64,000 nt of DNA from assembly GCA_025602915.1 (NCBI GenBank), contig JAHLJZ010000026.1, positions 1 to 64,000 of the forward strand, given 5' to 3'. The DNA comes from Paraphysoderma sedebokerense (lineage: Eukaryota; Blastocladiomycota; Physodermatomycetes; Physodermatales; Physodermataceae). Under the pieces are notes generated by a model, which was not told where the DNA came from, made no database searches, and was given only the letters and a program-made list of their open reading frames with translations. The translations under genes were made by a program, and so were the position numbers. Every line of letters starts with the position of its first letter. The first letter of the stretch is position 1. Below are positions 34,457 through 51,883 of this stretch, one piece after another.

Positions 34457-35580
34457 ATGTTATCCATTTTTAAAGTTTCAATCACTTATCTATGTTTCAT
34501 CATCACTCTCCATACCTCAGTTCAGGGTGTCCCGACACCACAGTTGCTAGATTTCTTGTTTGGTCCAGCAGCTCCGCCAAATCCTTTAATTCCGCTTTCG
34601 GAGGACAGCGCACTCGCAAATAGTATCAGACAATTCTCGCAATACGCAGAGACGTCTTATTGGTTAGTACTTTTATCAAGAGCCTGAACTGTAACTGGCC
34701 CATAACGCTTATGCCTGCTTTCCTTCTCTTATATTTTTTCAGCCAAACTCCTGCAGTAGAGCAGTTTATATGTAATTCATGCTTCCCAAGAATACAAGAA
34801 GGTGAATTTATACGGGTGTTTGACAACTCAAGCATGAGCGCATTCTCGTTCGTTCGATATGATCAGGAAGTCAACACAATCGTGGTCGGCTTTCGCGGAA
34901 CCTCGAATCTGCAAAACTGGCAAAGTAATTTACGGATGTTGCCCACTTCTTATAAACCAATGTACGAAAATATAACCGCAATTCCGGATGATGCCCAAAT
35001 TCATCGTGGCTTTTGGGCAGTTTTCGAATCGTTGAGGCAAAATCTTACCGAAACGATTCAGGCTACATGGAATCAGCAAATCGGAGTACCACATGCCAAT
35101 CCGCTAACAATCGTGACCACAGGACACTCCCTGGGAGGGGCATTAGCAGGAATAGCAGCATTGCATATTCAAAATGTGATGGATTTGCCTCCGGGATCAG
35201 TTTTGAGCTATAGTTTTAATCAGCCCAAGGTAGGTAATACTGCTTTCACAAGATATTACGATCAGCGCGTAACAACGTATAGAGTTACCAACGGAAATGA
35301 CCCATTCGTTCATGCCGTAAGTTGCTTGTCTCAAATGGTCATTCATTTTCAAAAATCCTCATATGGGGGTGCTAATGTTGAATTTTGGATCTAGCCGATC
35401 GGGTTCCTCGGTTTTGTTCATTACGGCACGGAAGTGTTTGTCGATTTAGACGGAAAGACATGGATTTGCCCAGAACAAGAAGACAGAAGATGCTCGCGAC
35501 AATTTGTCATTAATTTTGACCAACGAAGACACAGCAATATTTCAGCTTTCAATTTCTCAACAAATTGCACAACAGGTTGA
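34457..35580 (+). CDS. Secreted class 3 lipase
   Basis: join(34457..34662,34743..35316,35395..35580), 321 aa. A signal peptide covers about residues 1-24. The alpha/beta-hydrolase core shows 'VVGFRGTSNLQNW' (oxyanion region), the nucleophile elbow Gly-His-Ser198-Leu-Gly-Gly, the acid Asp255 in 'NGNDPFVH', and His306 in 'RRHSNIS' as the likely catalytic histidine. Cys pairs (Cys69, 79, 82; Cys285, 293, 318) and Asn-x-Ser/Thr sites fit an extracellular enzyme. It resembles Rhizomucor-type triacylglycerol lipases and ferulic-acid-esterase-like relatives; substrate cannot be told. Extracellular lipases serve nutrition in saprotrophic or parasitic fungi. Introns of 80 and 78 nt. Confidence 0.93.
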
Positions 35581-36199
35581 CCGTAGATGTTCCGTATGTG
35601 TGTCTGAGAAAATTATATGAAGAATGCAGCAAAACTAATAGTATGCTTGTGCCAATATGTCGAGTCTATGTAAATCTGAGAAAATAAAAGTTAAATTATA
35701 TAATTTTTAGTTGTATCTCCTGTGGTAGTGCATTCGACTGAAATCTACACTAATTCAGATGGCGTCAGTAAAGACAAAATAGCGGCACTGTTGAGGAGGC
35801 TATACTCTGTTCTAACTGTGGGCCAATAAAGATTATTGAAATACTAATTTGTGGAAATTTATATTGCCGGGGCCAAACTAGTCCGACGTCAGTATTATCG
35901 ACATGACTGATCGATGAAAAGTCTGCTGTTCTCTAACCGTATTCAACCAACATATCCTCTGTCCATACGTTGAGCATCCAATATGTTTGAATTATCTCCA
36001 TAATTAACTCCTGAGTCTTACACAGATAAATGCAAGTGCTACAATGTTATTACAGTTTAATCCGCAATTTAAACCCAAGGATGTCGGTTGTAAGCACAAT
36101 ATGGATTGTTCAGTGGACTGAGGCGGGACTCCGTCAATTTCGTTCGTGAAATAAACATGACGCTCAAGTAATATCATCTACCAAATTGAACTGTCACAG
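35581..36199. other. Intergenic region, lipase / SKI2
   Basis: 619 bases. It carries the lipase 3' UTR (aataaa near 35684) and another aataaa (about 35827). No gene recognised. Confidence 0.5.
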
Positions 36200-39100
36200 A
36201 TGACGGTCATAGATGAAATTACTGCCTTGGAGTCAATAATTACGAAACCCGGTATTTACTTCTTACAAATATTTGTATTGGATGTTTCAAATGGCTGAAC
36301 CTATATCTCGTTGACTTGGTCCGATATAGTATCGGCAGAAAATGATCCGCTTCATTTTAAAATTCTTCAAATTGGTCAATCAGGTCAATTTGACATAGAA
36401 ATAACCCCCAATGACACTGAAACTTCTCAGTTCCAGGACCACTCAAATGTTCGTTCGTTTTACACTAGTTTAGCATGTTCTTTTAAAATTGTTTCTGATT
36501 TTCGATACAGCTTCCGTTGGGTCTTGGTCCATCATTTTCTTCCCCCGAAGACATCAAATCAATCCTTGAAGAAAAATATCTCAAGCCCAAACCAATATTG
36601 AAAGACAGTTACCTGAATAATGCCCAAGAGTAAGTCGGGCCAAGTTCAGTTCGGATTCGAATGGTTCCATTAACGCTACATTTTTGCGAATAGAAATTGG
36701 GATGTGATGCCAGATTATCATGATCTGCTGTATATTGAACCTTCCAAACCCAGAACAACGCTCCAACTTCAACGCCATGGCCTCGACAGCCAAGTTACTG
36801 GATTCACTGAGGTGCTTTAGTTTTGACTTTTCTTTGGGCCTCAGTGTCATACTAATTATACACGAACAAAGATTCCCTTGCAGTCGACGGTATTGACAGC
36901 GAAAACGTCGACTTCCTTATTACGAGAACCCGGCGAGAGATCAGGTTTTGTTCGAGGGAAGTCAAGTTATGTTCCTTTCGCGCCGGGAGGTTTGGATCAA
37001 GAAAGTGGTATCACCTCACTTAAGGAATTGACAAAGGAAATCGGTGATTTTCGGTTGGATACTGGTGAGATAAAAGGAACATACACCAGCATAGATTCCT
37101 AGATGCTGACATTTTCATTTTCTTAGAGGACTTGGCATCCATTCCTCCTGGATTCGACCGCGGATTAATCATTCAGGACGTAACTTCTAATCAGAATAAG
37201 TCAAATCTCAAAGAAAAAGAAGATTTTTCAGGAATGCTGCATGTGAATGATACAGAGCTCGATTTTCTGGAGAAACTTGTCAAGCAGGAGGAGGAGATGA
37301 AGCTGGATGTTGATGTTGAGGTAACTTTCAGATCTTAACATCCCCTGACAACAAAAAATGGAACCCTCACATTTTAATGCGTAGGGCGATCAAGAGTCGG
37401 TTCTTTGCACAAAACCGGGAACAGAATTGACGCAAGTACTTGATAGTGTGCTTCCGGCTACAAGTGATATCCCAGAAACGACGTACAAAGCTGGCAAACC
37501 GATCCTGAAGAAACATGAATGGGCGCACGTTGTGGATGTCAACCAAGAAATGACTAACTTTCATGATCTCGTACCTGAGCTGGCCTTTCCTTACCCATTC
37601 GAGTTGGACACGTTTCAAAAACAAGCCGTTTATCATTTGGAGAGAGGTGATTCTGTGTTCGTCGCAGCCCATACTTCTGCAGGAAAAACTGCTGTCGCTG
37701 AATATGCGATCGCATTAGCGCAGAAACATATGACAAGGTAAGCGAATACGTTTTATGTTCTTTTGTTGGAGCGACTCTTTATTAACATTCTTTTGCCTGC
37801 AGAGCAATATATACATCCCCGATTAAGGCACTATCGAATCAAAAATTCCGCGACTTTAAAAATACATTCGAAGATGTAGGTATATTGACCGGAGACGTTC
37901 AAATCAAGCCCGAAGCCTCGTGTCTTATTATGACGACGGAAATTCTTCGAAGTATGTTGTACAAAGGGGCAGATTTGATCCGTGATGTGGAATTTGTCAT
38001 ATTCGACGAAGTGCATTATGTGAATGATATCGATCGTGGTGTTGTGTGGGAAGAAGTCATCATTATGCTTCCCGCTCATGTGAATCTGATTTTGCTTAGT
38101 GCTACCGTACCTAATACGAAGGAGTTCGCGGATTGGGTTGGGTGGGTTCATGGTTTCAGTTTTCGACAATGACGTGTATTCAAGCTCACCATTACATCTG
38201 TAGTCGGACGAAGAAGAAAGACATCTACGTCATTTCGACACCCAAACGTCCGGTACCCTTAGAGCACCACCTATACGTTCCCAACCACAATGATTTATTG
38301 AAAATTGTCGACGCGAAGAAGAATTTCCTTGAAGTTGGATACAAGAAAGCCGCCGATGCGGCTACTCCGTCATCTAAAAAAGATAAAGATGTTAAGACTA
38401 CAACTGCCCGCGGTGGACGAGGTGGCCGATCTACGCAGGGCAATTTCGGTCCAAAATATAGTACCATGCGTTCCGAAAAAGCTGACAAAAACATGTGGAT
38501 CCATATGGTTGGATTATTAAAGAAGAAAGGGTTGCTTCCTGTCGTCAACTTTACGTTCTCGAAAAAGAAATGCGAAGAGTATTCCAGTGGATTGAGTGGA
38601 CTAGATTTATTGACGGCCAGTGAAAAGAGCGAAGTCCACATTGTGGTTGAGAAGAGTTTGATGAGGTTGAATGGAGATGATAGGGAGTTGCCTCAAATTC
38701 TCAGAATGCGGGAACTAATGAGTCGCGGTATCGCGGTCCATCATGGTGGATTGTTGCCAATAATGAAAGAGGTGCAGTATTCTGCTATCCGTTTTATTAT
38801 CTATTTGTACTCCTGACTTATTATTGTATCAGATGGTTGAAATACTTTTTGCCCGGGGCCTTGTTAAAGTGTTGTTCGCGACCGAAACGTTTGCAATGGG
38901 GGTGAATATGCCCGCCCGTACAGTTGTATTTTCTAGCATCCGCAAACATGACGGTCGCTCCTTTAGAGATTTGCTTCCGGGTGAATACACACAGATGTCT
39001 GGTCGTGCTGGACGAAGAGGTTTAGATGATACAGGAGTAGTGGTGATAGCTTGCCCCGGTGATATCTACGAGGTTTGATAATATTCTTAACTGCAGATTA

Positions 39101-41257
39101 TATTTTCAAGAAGTAACAATGCGCTCGTCAGAAATCTCGACTTTCTGAGATGATTTTAGGAAAACCTACAAAACTGGAGTCGCAATTTCGCCTAACGTAC
39201 AACATGATTCTGAATTTATTGAGAGTTGAAGCACTTAAAGTTGAAGAGATGATTAAACGTTCCTTCTCAGAGAATACGTCTCAAAGGGCGTTACCAGACC
39301 AGGAGAAATTGTTCCAAGAGGTTGTATTAATACAGTTCGCCTTTCTGCCCCCCTCAGCCGTTGTATTAACCAGGAGAGTGTTTTCTTAGAGCGAAAAAAG
39401 TCTCCAGAATCTAAAAGAATTGACTTGTCCGATCTGTACGGTAGATATAGATCAGTATTACGACACTTGTGCAAGAATACTTGAGGTTGGATATCGATTG
39501 AACGAGAAGATTGTTACAAGTTCTGTTGGCATCAAGTCCCTAAATACAGGACGAATAGTCATTGTCAACAATAGCGTTAGTGTCACTTTGATTGTAGATG
39601 TTTGAACCTACATCAACCTGACATACTCTTTCTTAGTTCCATCGAAATTGCGTAGGTGTTATCCTTAAACCTAGCTCGGTAAAAAGCCGAATCCCAGCGT
39701 TCTCGACTCTTGTACTTACCGACGATGCCGAAGATGGTGCTATAAATGGTAAAGACTCAGTCTCTTGAACAGCTCAAACACATCGCTCTAAATTTCCGAC
39801 CGTTATTGATAGACCTCACCAACTCCACCGCCCCATTGCCTGTTACGAAGATTAACATACCTGACCCGACAAGGGTATCATTTGCCGTCGTTGAATTGCC
39901 GCACACGGATTTCGCCATTATAACGAAGACGAGTATAAAGGTTAAGATTGTTTGTTCAGTCAATTTTTTGTCGTGCTGTTTGCGCTAACTTTACCTCTTA
40001 GGTTGATGTTGAAAGCGTCTTGGACGGACGTGAATCAAAACACGCAACTGAGATCACACAAAAGTTGCTTCAGTTCGCGCAGAACACTGTAATTGGTTTG
40101 TCAATTACATCCATTATTCAAGTTGTTCGCTCAAAGCTTTTTCGCTGACATCCTTTCTCTTCTTCCTCCTTAAAATGACTATTTTTATAGATCGGACAGT
40201 TGAAAACGATTGGAGTAAGATTCGTGAACTGGAATTTCAAGAACTTTCGCGGGACAAAAACCGCCTAATGTCGCAATTAGATGCATTCCAATGTACCAGT
40301 TGCCCGGACTTGCAGCAACATGTAAGAATCCTGGTCCCTTCATTCATTTTAAATTGACACTAATCTAAGTCCTATCACAGTATGCTCAACTTCATAACGA
40401 ACGAATACTCAAAATGAAGTTAGAAGAGCTCCAGTTAGCCATATCAGGACAGAATTTGGAACTTCTCCCACATTATCATCAACGCGTGGAAGTACTAAAA
40501 ACGCTAGGATACATCGATCCTGATAAGGGGACGGTGTTACTGAAGGGCCGTGTGGCATGCGAGGTAAGGCAATCTGACTTTGATCTTTGCTTTTACTCGC
40601 GCTAAATTATCTATGCTTCTATTTATCAGATCAATTCAGCAGACGAGTTAGTGTTAACGGAGTTAATATTAAACAATGTCTTTGCTGATTTGGAACCAGC
40701 CGAAGTTGTCGCTCTGCTGAGTTGTTTTGTTTTCCAAGAAAAGAATGCCGGTGCTCCGAGCCTAACACCGCGCTTAGAAGAGGTATTTGTCTGCTATCCC
40801 TTGTTCAATTTAGTGATCGAGAACTCATCACAGTCGACTCGCCAGAATATCAATATCGTCAAAGCAACCGCTATAAGGATTGCCGACATACAAGAGTCCT
40901 GTGGACTGCCCATTAAAGCCGCCGACTACATTCAAGACAATCTTAAATTCGGTCTTGTCGAGGTGGTATACGAATGGGCTCGCGGAATGAGTTTCAAACA
41001 AATAACGGAGTTGACTGACGTCTTAGAAGGGAGCATAGTGCGCTGCATCACTCGGTTGGACGAGACCTGCCGAGAAGTGAAAGATGCAGCACGAATGGTC
41101 GGGGATGCTAGGTTATTTCAAAAGATGGAAGCTGCCAGTATGTCGCAATTTATACAATTATCATTTCATTGATCAAAATTGTTTTCTCACCTTTAATTTT
41201 TCCTTAGGTGAAGCCATAAAACGAGACATAGTATTTGCGGCCAGTTTATATTTTTAA
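36200..41257 (+). CDS. SKI2: SKI2 RNA helicase of the Ski complex
   Basis: Twenty exons: 36200..36251, 36330..36448, 36511..36629, 36694..36811, 36884..37064, 37127..37320, 37385..37737, 37803..38141, 38204..38771, 38833..39072, 39132..39320, 39390..39575, 39637..39748, 39813..39940, 40002..40095, 40191..40321, 40381..40563, 40630..40782, 40834..41137, 41208..41257; 1270 aa, like yeast (1287). Key parts: '[13 protein letters not shown]', Walker A 'HTSAGKT' (357-363), DEVH (447-450), '[15 protein letters not shown]', '[13 protein letters not shown]', '[13 protein letters not shown]', '[12 protein letters not shown]', arch/insertion region, and the DSHCT end '[14 protein letters not shown]'. 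SKI2 threads RNA into the cytoplasmic exosome for 3'-5' decay. The 51-nt intron 40783-40833 is in frame and open, so it was chosen on similarity alone. Confidence 0.95.
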
Positions 41258-41485
41258 ATTGCTCTAGACTAGAAAGTTTTAGTAGGGGCTAAAGAAATAA
41301 ATATTCATTCGCGGTACAGAAAACAAATTGTGTGAGTGATGAAAAGCATTCATTAATTGAGCATCCGCCATGGCACCCCTCTAAAGTGACCTTTAAATTT
41401 CGAGAAATCTCCGCTGACGCATGCGAAAACTAAGATCATCATAGAGCAGACTGGAGCATTTGACGTGAAGCATTAAAGACGTATC

Positions 41486-43091
41486 TTATTTATTGTCATT
41501 TTTTGGGGGTAATGTGAAATTGTCAACCATTTCGCCGTATCCTTGCCAATCTCTAAAATTACTATTAGCGTAGAACGCTTCTTTCGCTTTACGGTATGGC
41601 TCATCGGATTCCTTATGATTGCGATACGTATCCGAAAGAGGGGGTAACCTTGAAGGAAATGTGTGAATTCTTAGGAAGCACGAACGCCGTAATCTTAAAT
41701 CAAACCTTTGTACGAGGCCGTGATATTTCTCATTGCATAGAGATTCCAACAATGACGCATATATTTCAAATATCGACATTTTTGATATTGAACTTCTGGA
41801 TTTGACACTAAACGTCCCATTTTTGTCCGGCGCTGCCCCTTGCTTTCTACCGTTCACAAGGACGTCGTGCCGCGAGCAACCTTTGTACCATACAATTGCT
41901 ACAAAGGAGAGAATGTGAGCTTTGAAAATAGCAAAAACAATGAATAGCTATACTCACAGCAATCTGCAGGAATTAAATCTTTTTCCTTGTACACTTTACA
42001 CAATTTTTCTTTGCCAAAGTCGAATAATGAGGTCGTAGAAAAAATAGGCAACTCATTTGGTACGAAGAGTGGCGGAAGGCCTTCAACGCAAGTTTGAGTG
42101 AATATTGTCTTAAATGAGTTTGAATAATTATTTCTTTGTAACCTTGAATTGTTGCGATCCTATCCTTTAAGGCTCTGTCTAATGATTCGCAGTGAAAGTG
42201 ATCTCCCACTACAATGGACTTGAGGTATACAGGCTCGATAATTGGGGCGAGAATTCCCATCTGAATACCCAGGACATTCCATCTTGCAATCTTATCAGAG
42301 CAGCTCATCGAATGCGTCGCTTCTGAATCCAATCGACCTGGTTTGGTTCGTAAAACTCCATAGATATCATATCCAATTCGTCCTCGTTTAATATTTAGGT
42401 TTGTCTGTTCAAATAACAAATTTTGTTCGCTTTGTACTGCAAGCTGATCTCTCCCCTGCAAAAATCGATTTCGGCAGTCCTCCGTTTGAGAGTTGGCCAA
42501 AGATACGGTACTAGCATCTCCACAGGGAGCATGACTAATGTACAGATGAAAGGAAACTGTGTGCCTTAATTTTAATTTTCCTGTTTCATTATTCATTTCG
42601 AAAATGGATCGATTATTTTCATGATCGTCAGAGCATGCTAGTAAGTTTAGTCGAATTTGTTGGAGTAAATACAGATTGAAACTTCGTCTGCAAATAACTT
42701 CGGCGTGACTATCATGGACGATATCACCAATAGAGGAGACTTTGGAGAAGCCGAGGCATTTGAGCCCGGTCCTTTTAGATAGTAATAGAACAGTTTTGAG
42801 TTATTAAATGTGGATATCGTCGTAATCTGTGAATATCAGCTCAGATTTACCCCAAGGACACACATTCGTATAAAGATCCGGACTCTACGATAATGTTACC
42901 ATTTATTCTTAAATAATGAGAAATAATATGGATATGACCTAACCTGATACAACGACTTTCACTATGCCTGCCAGTACCGTCCATTCATGCCTTGATCCCC
43001 TAATTGCAGGTTTTCCTCGCCGCGGAAGTTCAGCAAATTTCTGTAAACAGACCGTAGTTATCCGTTCTGTATCAAATGATGGAAGCTGCAT
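41486..43091 (-). CDS. TAD1: tRNA-specific adenosine deaminase 1 (A37 of tRNA-Ala)
   Basis: complement(join(41486..41898,41958..42080,42143..42771,42851..42884,42944..43091)), 448 aa. ADAT1 family: 'LPRRGKPAIRGSRHEWTVLA' at the N-terminus, 'HDSHAEVICRRSF' with His83 and catalytic Glu85, 'HAPCGDAS' with Cys144, 'KPGRLDSEATHSMSCSDK' with Cys218 completing the zinc site, 'ARWNVLG', and the C-terminal 'NGRKQGAAPDKNG...KSRSSISK' block. It deaminates A37 to inosine (later 1-methylinosine) in tRNA-Ala. Five exons were fixed from the family; a stretch near 41690 that could be a 36-nt intron was kept as coding because it would be shorter than any other intron here. Convergent with SKI2. Confidence 0.93.
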
Positions 43092-43361
43092 TTACAGAAG
43101 CTTTTCGCTATAATCTGTTAACTGCCGCATTAAGTAACATCAGAATCCGATTGGAACGACCGAAGTCGAGAGACGAAGTTTTGAAATGAAGGGCGGGCTG
43201 ATCCTGCGCCCGTTTCATGGTAGAGATTGAAGTTGAACATTCATCCCATATCAAACTATAGTGTATTTACAATGAATAATTGATTATCGACCAAAAGTAA
43301 ACGAACAAGGCAAGGATCTGTCAGACATCTACTAAATACATACTAGAACTCTAAAGCGAAT

Positions 43362-44430
<1,069 letters not shown>

Positions 44431-45184
44431 TATAATGCCGTAAATTTTGAGCTAAATGTACTGTTAAAGAAGATAGCCCTTTCTTGAAAACTTATCAATA
44501 AAATTAAAAGAACTTTGATTTAGGTACGAATAAACTCTCTGGGCTCCAGACTGTTGCGTCCGCAAATTCGATAGCTGCACTAAGGGTCCCTAAATTCAAG
44601 ATTTGCTTTACAACAGATTCAATTCGACCACTCAGAAAGGTCCACTCACAATATCCGATGTAATGAGGTTTTGACGACGGTTTGTCAGGGATGGCGGCGA
44701 TGTTGTAGAGAATCAGGATATGTGAGGAAGGGAAGAATGTGACTTAAATGGTAGTGGTCATGCAGGGCGTGCAGTCAGCTGATTTTAATGAGGCGAAGTG
44801 CAAGGTATCGGGTACTTATGACGGTTTCGGATAAATTTAAGATTTCTGGCCAAAGCCAATGATGAATATCGTAAGAATGCGAAGCCTTTTAACTTTACGG
44901 AAATAGACGAATGCTGTCTAATGTACCCACATCGGAATGACCAGATATAGTCGTAAATTGTGCAGAGGCATAGGGGGTGCTTTTGTCGTAACATCGAAAA
45001 CCGAAGTCAGAGGCATCTATACAAAGATATTATTTGGCGAGAACTAGAATGAGGTTATTCATAAAATCGTTCAGAAAATATGAAATCATGCGAAGTGGCC
45101 GAAGTGGACAAAACCGATTTCCCAAAGGATTCGCGCTCGCATTCCCTCTCCGCACCTAATCCCCAAACCTAGTGTCCTCAATAC
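44431..45184. other. Divergent intergenic region, AMMECR1 / B9D2
   Basis: 754 bases. A 9-base unit (gaagtggcc/gaagtggac) is repeated near 45093-45112. Open frames on the minus strand (44785-44994) have no family likeness. Promoters for both genes are expected here. Confidence 0.45.
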
Positions 45185-46134
45185 ATGGCGGAACTACATA
45201 TCATCGGCACTATACAGGGCGCTGAGGGATTCCCTTCTGCAGATCTCTCGTGTAAGTGGCAATTCGAAGCTGGCTCCAATTGGAAAATCATCCAGGGCAT
45301 CGAGAAAGGTCAAACTCAGGTCGATTTACCATTGGTACAATCTCCTTTCTCGAAAATTGCTGGTTGATTTAATTTGAGCTCATGAAAACCTATGTTATCT
45401 CGCACTATACTTAGGACGGAATATATACAGTATGGAGCCACCCAATAGGTATGTCGCAGAACTTGACGTTTGGGCATTGCTCCTGTGCTCTCTATTCTAC
45501 CCTTCCTCGTTCCCATATCATATTCAATGCAAACAATTGTGAATTACCATCCTAAATGCCAATTGCTTATTTTTAAGATATTCATTATACAACGAAGTCA
45601 ATACATGGTTGGCCAAAAATCAATTTTGTTGTTTACCATCAAGACAGATTCGGGCGTCATGAACTATGTAATGTATCGATTTCTGCGCAGTTTCATTCTT
45701 TGTTATCAATCGTCGTTCAAGTATGTTTTCTCAGAAAGCTGATTGCAGTCTTACTTGCTATTTTTTTGAAGATGGATACGGTTTCGTGCATATTCCGACT
45801 TCGCCAGGGACATATCAGCTTGAATGCGTGACTTGGCGACCCACAGGAACTTTAACAGATCAGATATCTGGTTGGTAGTCGTTCTTTCACTTCATACTGC
45901 CAATTTGATTGCTTGATGAAAAATTGTTACTTATCGTGGGTGCCGCCCTTTTCGGGCATTTTTAAACGTTCCCACCTAGCATTTTTTCTGGGTACTACAC
46001 CCTCTCTCCGTAGCCAGTCTCTGGTGACATCATCCGCAGATCGATTCAAACTGACTACACAAGCAATGGGAAGAATATATGTTGAAGTGTCTGTCATTTC
46101 AAAAGGGTTTGAGCAGTATGGTGTGGTCATCTAG
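45185..46134 (+). CDS. B9D2: B9 domain-containing protein 2 (ciliary transition zone)
   Basis: join(45185..45334,45415..45448,45578..45667,45772..45870,45980..46134), 175 aa, the same length as human B9D2. Matching blocks: '[15 protein letters not shown]', '[14 protein letters not shown]', 'GQTQVDLP', '[20 protein letters not shown]', '[19 protein letters not shown]', '[14 protein letters not shown]' and the C-terminal '[15 protein letters not shown]'. The B9 (C2-like) domain spans almost the whole protein. B9D2 acts with B9D1 and MKS1 in the Meckel-syndrome module of the ciliary transition zone, which gates membrane proteins into the cilium. Exon 2 is only 34 nt. The gene is one of several ciliary genes here and implies a true flagellum with a transition zone. 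Confidence 0.95.
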
Positions 46135-46447
46135 TAGAGGAAGGGCTGGGATTGTGAGGCATATGGCTATACTGATCGAGTCCTTACCGCTATGTACAAT
46201 CTTAATCATTTTGGAGAACCAAGTTGATGCACGAGATAATAGTCAATTGTAGATAACCCAATAATTATAATGTAGCTGTAATACTACATATCCCAATTAA
46301 CGACATAAATTTCGATAACATAACAAAACACGAAATCCCGCCTCCTTGTATGCCCAAGGTTCCAATCTTCAAGATGCGTATCAACCGGCTTATGATTACT
46401 TTATTCCTCTCTAACTAACCTATAAATCACTATAAGTCTACCCACAT
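46135..46447. other. Convergent intergenic region, B9D2 / b5 reductase
   Basis: 313 A+T-rich bases between two 3' ends; no gene seen. Confidence 0.5.
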
Positions 46448-47966
<1,519 letters not shown>

Positions 47967-48236
47967 GTTGTGGCAATGATAGTAGGAGTGCGGATTCGAG
48001 TCACAAAGTAAGCCGAAAGAGAAGCAGAAAGCGGATAGAGGTATCTATTCTGTCGGCCTTGAAGCACGAGTTTTTGTCGGACGCCCTGACGACCCGCCAG
48101 ACCGGAATTGACAAAAGTTGACGCGACGCTAACAACGAGCATTTCACAGGCCATGGGAGCACGAAATACTGGATATTTATTATAAGCACTGATTCACTAG
48201 GGATTAACAATCTATGAACATCTACTATGCATCCTC

Positions 48237-50551
<2,315 letters not shown>

Positions 50552-50848
50552 GGCCGGTGGTAATTAGGGGGACTGTATGTACGAAATCGAAAAGAATACC
50601 AATTGCAATTGGTACTTATACAAAAGAGGAATGGAATGAGCTGAAAAATAAAGACCAAGGTGACCAAAATACCGGAATGCCTCGGAGCAACTCATTTCGC
50701 ACTTTCCGCGACTGACACGTGACTCTGTTCTTAATACACGTGATGCACGTGATGTCTTCTCGGCCGAACCTGATCCAAACGCCGCTGTGAGGGAAGCAAG
50801 TCTGTCCTGCGTCCAATCTCAACCCTCGAAATCAAACCAGTACCGAAA

Positions 50849-51795
50849 ATGATGTCCCTCAATTCCCTAGACGAACCTCGGCAATTAGTGCAACAAACAA
50901 TTGCTACATTAAGCCCTGCCGCTGATATCGAAGTCATTCACAACATCGGCGATATAGCAGCCGGAACGGAAGAAATTAGGGCAAAGCAGAGAGAAGAATT
51001 GCGTGATATCTTAAGATGTTTGTTGATACTGTTAACTACCTTTCATTCTGTTTTCACCTCTTAAATTAAATTAAATTATTCTCCTTTTTGCTCTTATTTG
51101 ATTGAAATCGACCGAATGGATTGAAGCGCTCTCGCGTAAACTCGAGGTCGCAAAGACAAATGCTTCTCGTCCGGAAAAACAGCCTAATGAGACACTACAT
51201 GCCGAAAAAATGGTCGAACTAGACAAGGAAAAGTTTCTGTTGAAACGAGATATCGCTGATTTGGAGGAGACTAAAGAATATCCTTTTTTTAAATCTCATG
51301 TTTACCGGTCCGCGAGTTTTATGCGTGTAGCATTCGAAAAATAAACATCGAAGCTAATTAATTAATTTCAATTCCTTAACTCAATTTTACATCTTTAGAA
51401 AAACAGTTGGAGGTTCTTAAAATGGAATTGTCCTCGGTAGACGAACAATTGAAACAAGAATTGCCAGTAGATAGTAACGTGTACGTTTGATGAATAACGG
51501 TGTATGAAGTTGCGTGATATACTTACTCTTTCTATCTAATTCTACAGAGTTCTTCTTAGGCTTTATCGGGCTCTAGGTGTCACTTTGTATCCAGATCAGC
51601 AAGGTCAATCCCAAAAGGCCGTCATTCGTACGTCATTGATTGCGTTGCTAAAACCTTCAAAAGTTTGTGCTTGACAAACCTTTTAAATTAACTGTAGGTT
51701 CACAAAACAACAACGACGCTGCCGTTATTCAATTGAATGACAACAAATACAGTCCGTTCTACACGACTAATTTCATATGGGAAATGTCAATGTAG
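50849..51795 (+). CDS. SPC24: Kinetochore protein Spc24 (Ndc80 complex)
   Basis: join(50849..51017,51127..51277,51391..51480,51548..51627,51698..51795), 195 aa, close to human SPC24 (197). The N-terminal ~115 residues are helical coiled coil; the C-terminal globular domain shows 'VLLRLYRALGVTLYPDQ' and the family end 'NKYSPFYTTNFIWEM'. Spc24 pairs with Spc25 at the inner end of the Ndc80 complex and docks on CENP-T and Mis12. The second intron (51278-51390) has AT-AC ends with U12-type signals, and splicing it gives an unbroken 'EETKESLEKQLEVLKMEL' coil. No GT-AG alternative in that place keeps the frame without inserting odd residues. Divergent from ALDH7A1, convergent with TRAPPC8 (88 bases). 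Confidence 0.88.
51278..51390 (+). other. Predicted U12-type AT-AC intron in SPC24
   Basis: The 113-nt intron starts 'atatccttttt', identical to the U12 5' splice-site consensus (ATATCCTTT), and ends '...ttttac'. The minor-spliceosome branch-site consensus TTCCTTAAC is present exactly at 51372-51380, with the branch A 11 bases from the AC end, a normal distance for U12 introns. Exon phases on both sides match. Confidence 0.85.
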
Positions 51796-51883
51796 AACAG
51801 GACGTCATCGCGAATGACTTGTACATAGATTATGTTGAGACAAAATTTAGAACGTCCTTGAATTCAGCTAAGCAATAAACATT

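Noticed and set aside
41690-41740. A 36-nt intron in the ADAT1 last exon
   Set aside because: Shorter than any supported intron here, and the frame is open through it.
44785-44994. Minus-strand open frame in the AMMECR1/B9D2 spacer
   Set aside because: Composition unlike neighbouring proteins, no conserved motif.
51278-51395. GT-AG alternatives for the second SPC24 intron (donors near 51300-51326, acceptor at 51398)
   Set aside because: They either break the frame or add a non-coil insert; the AT-AC solution fits the coil and the U12 consensus.
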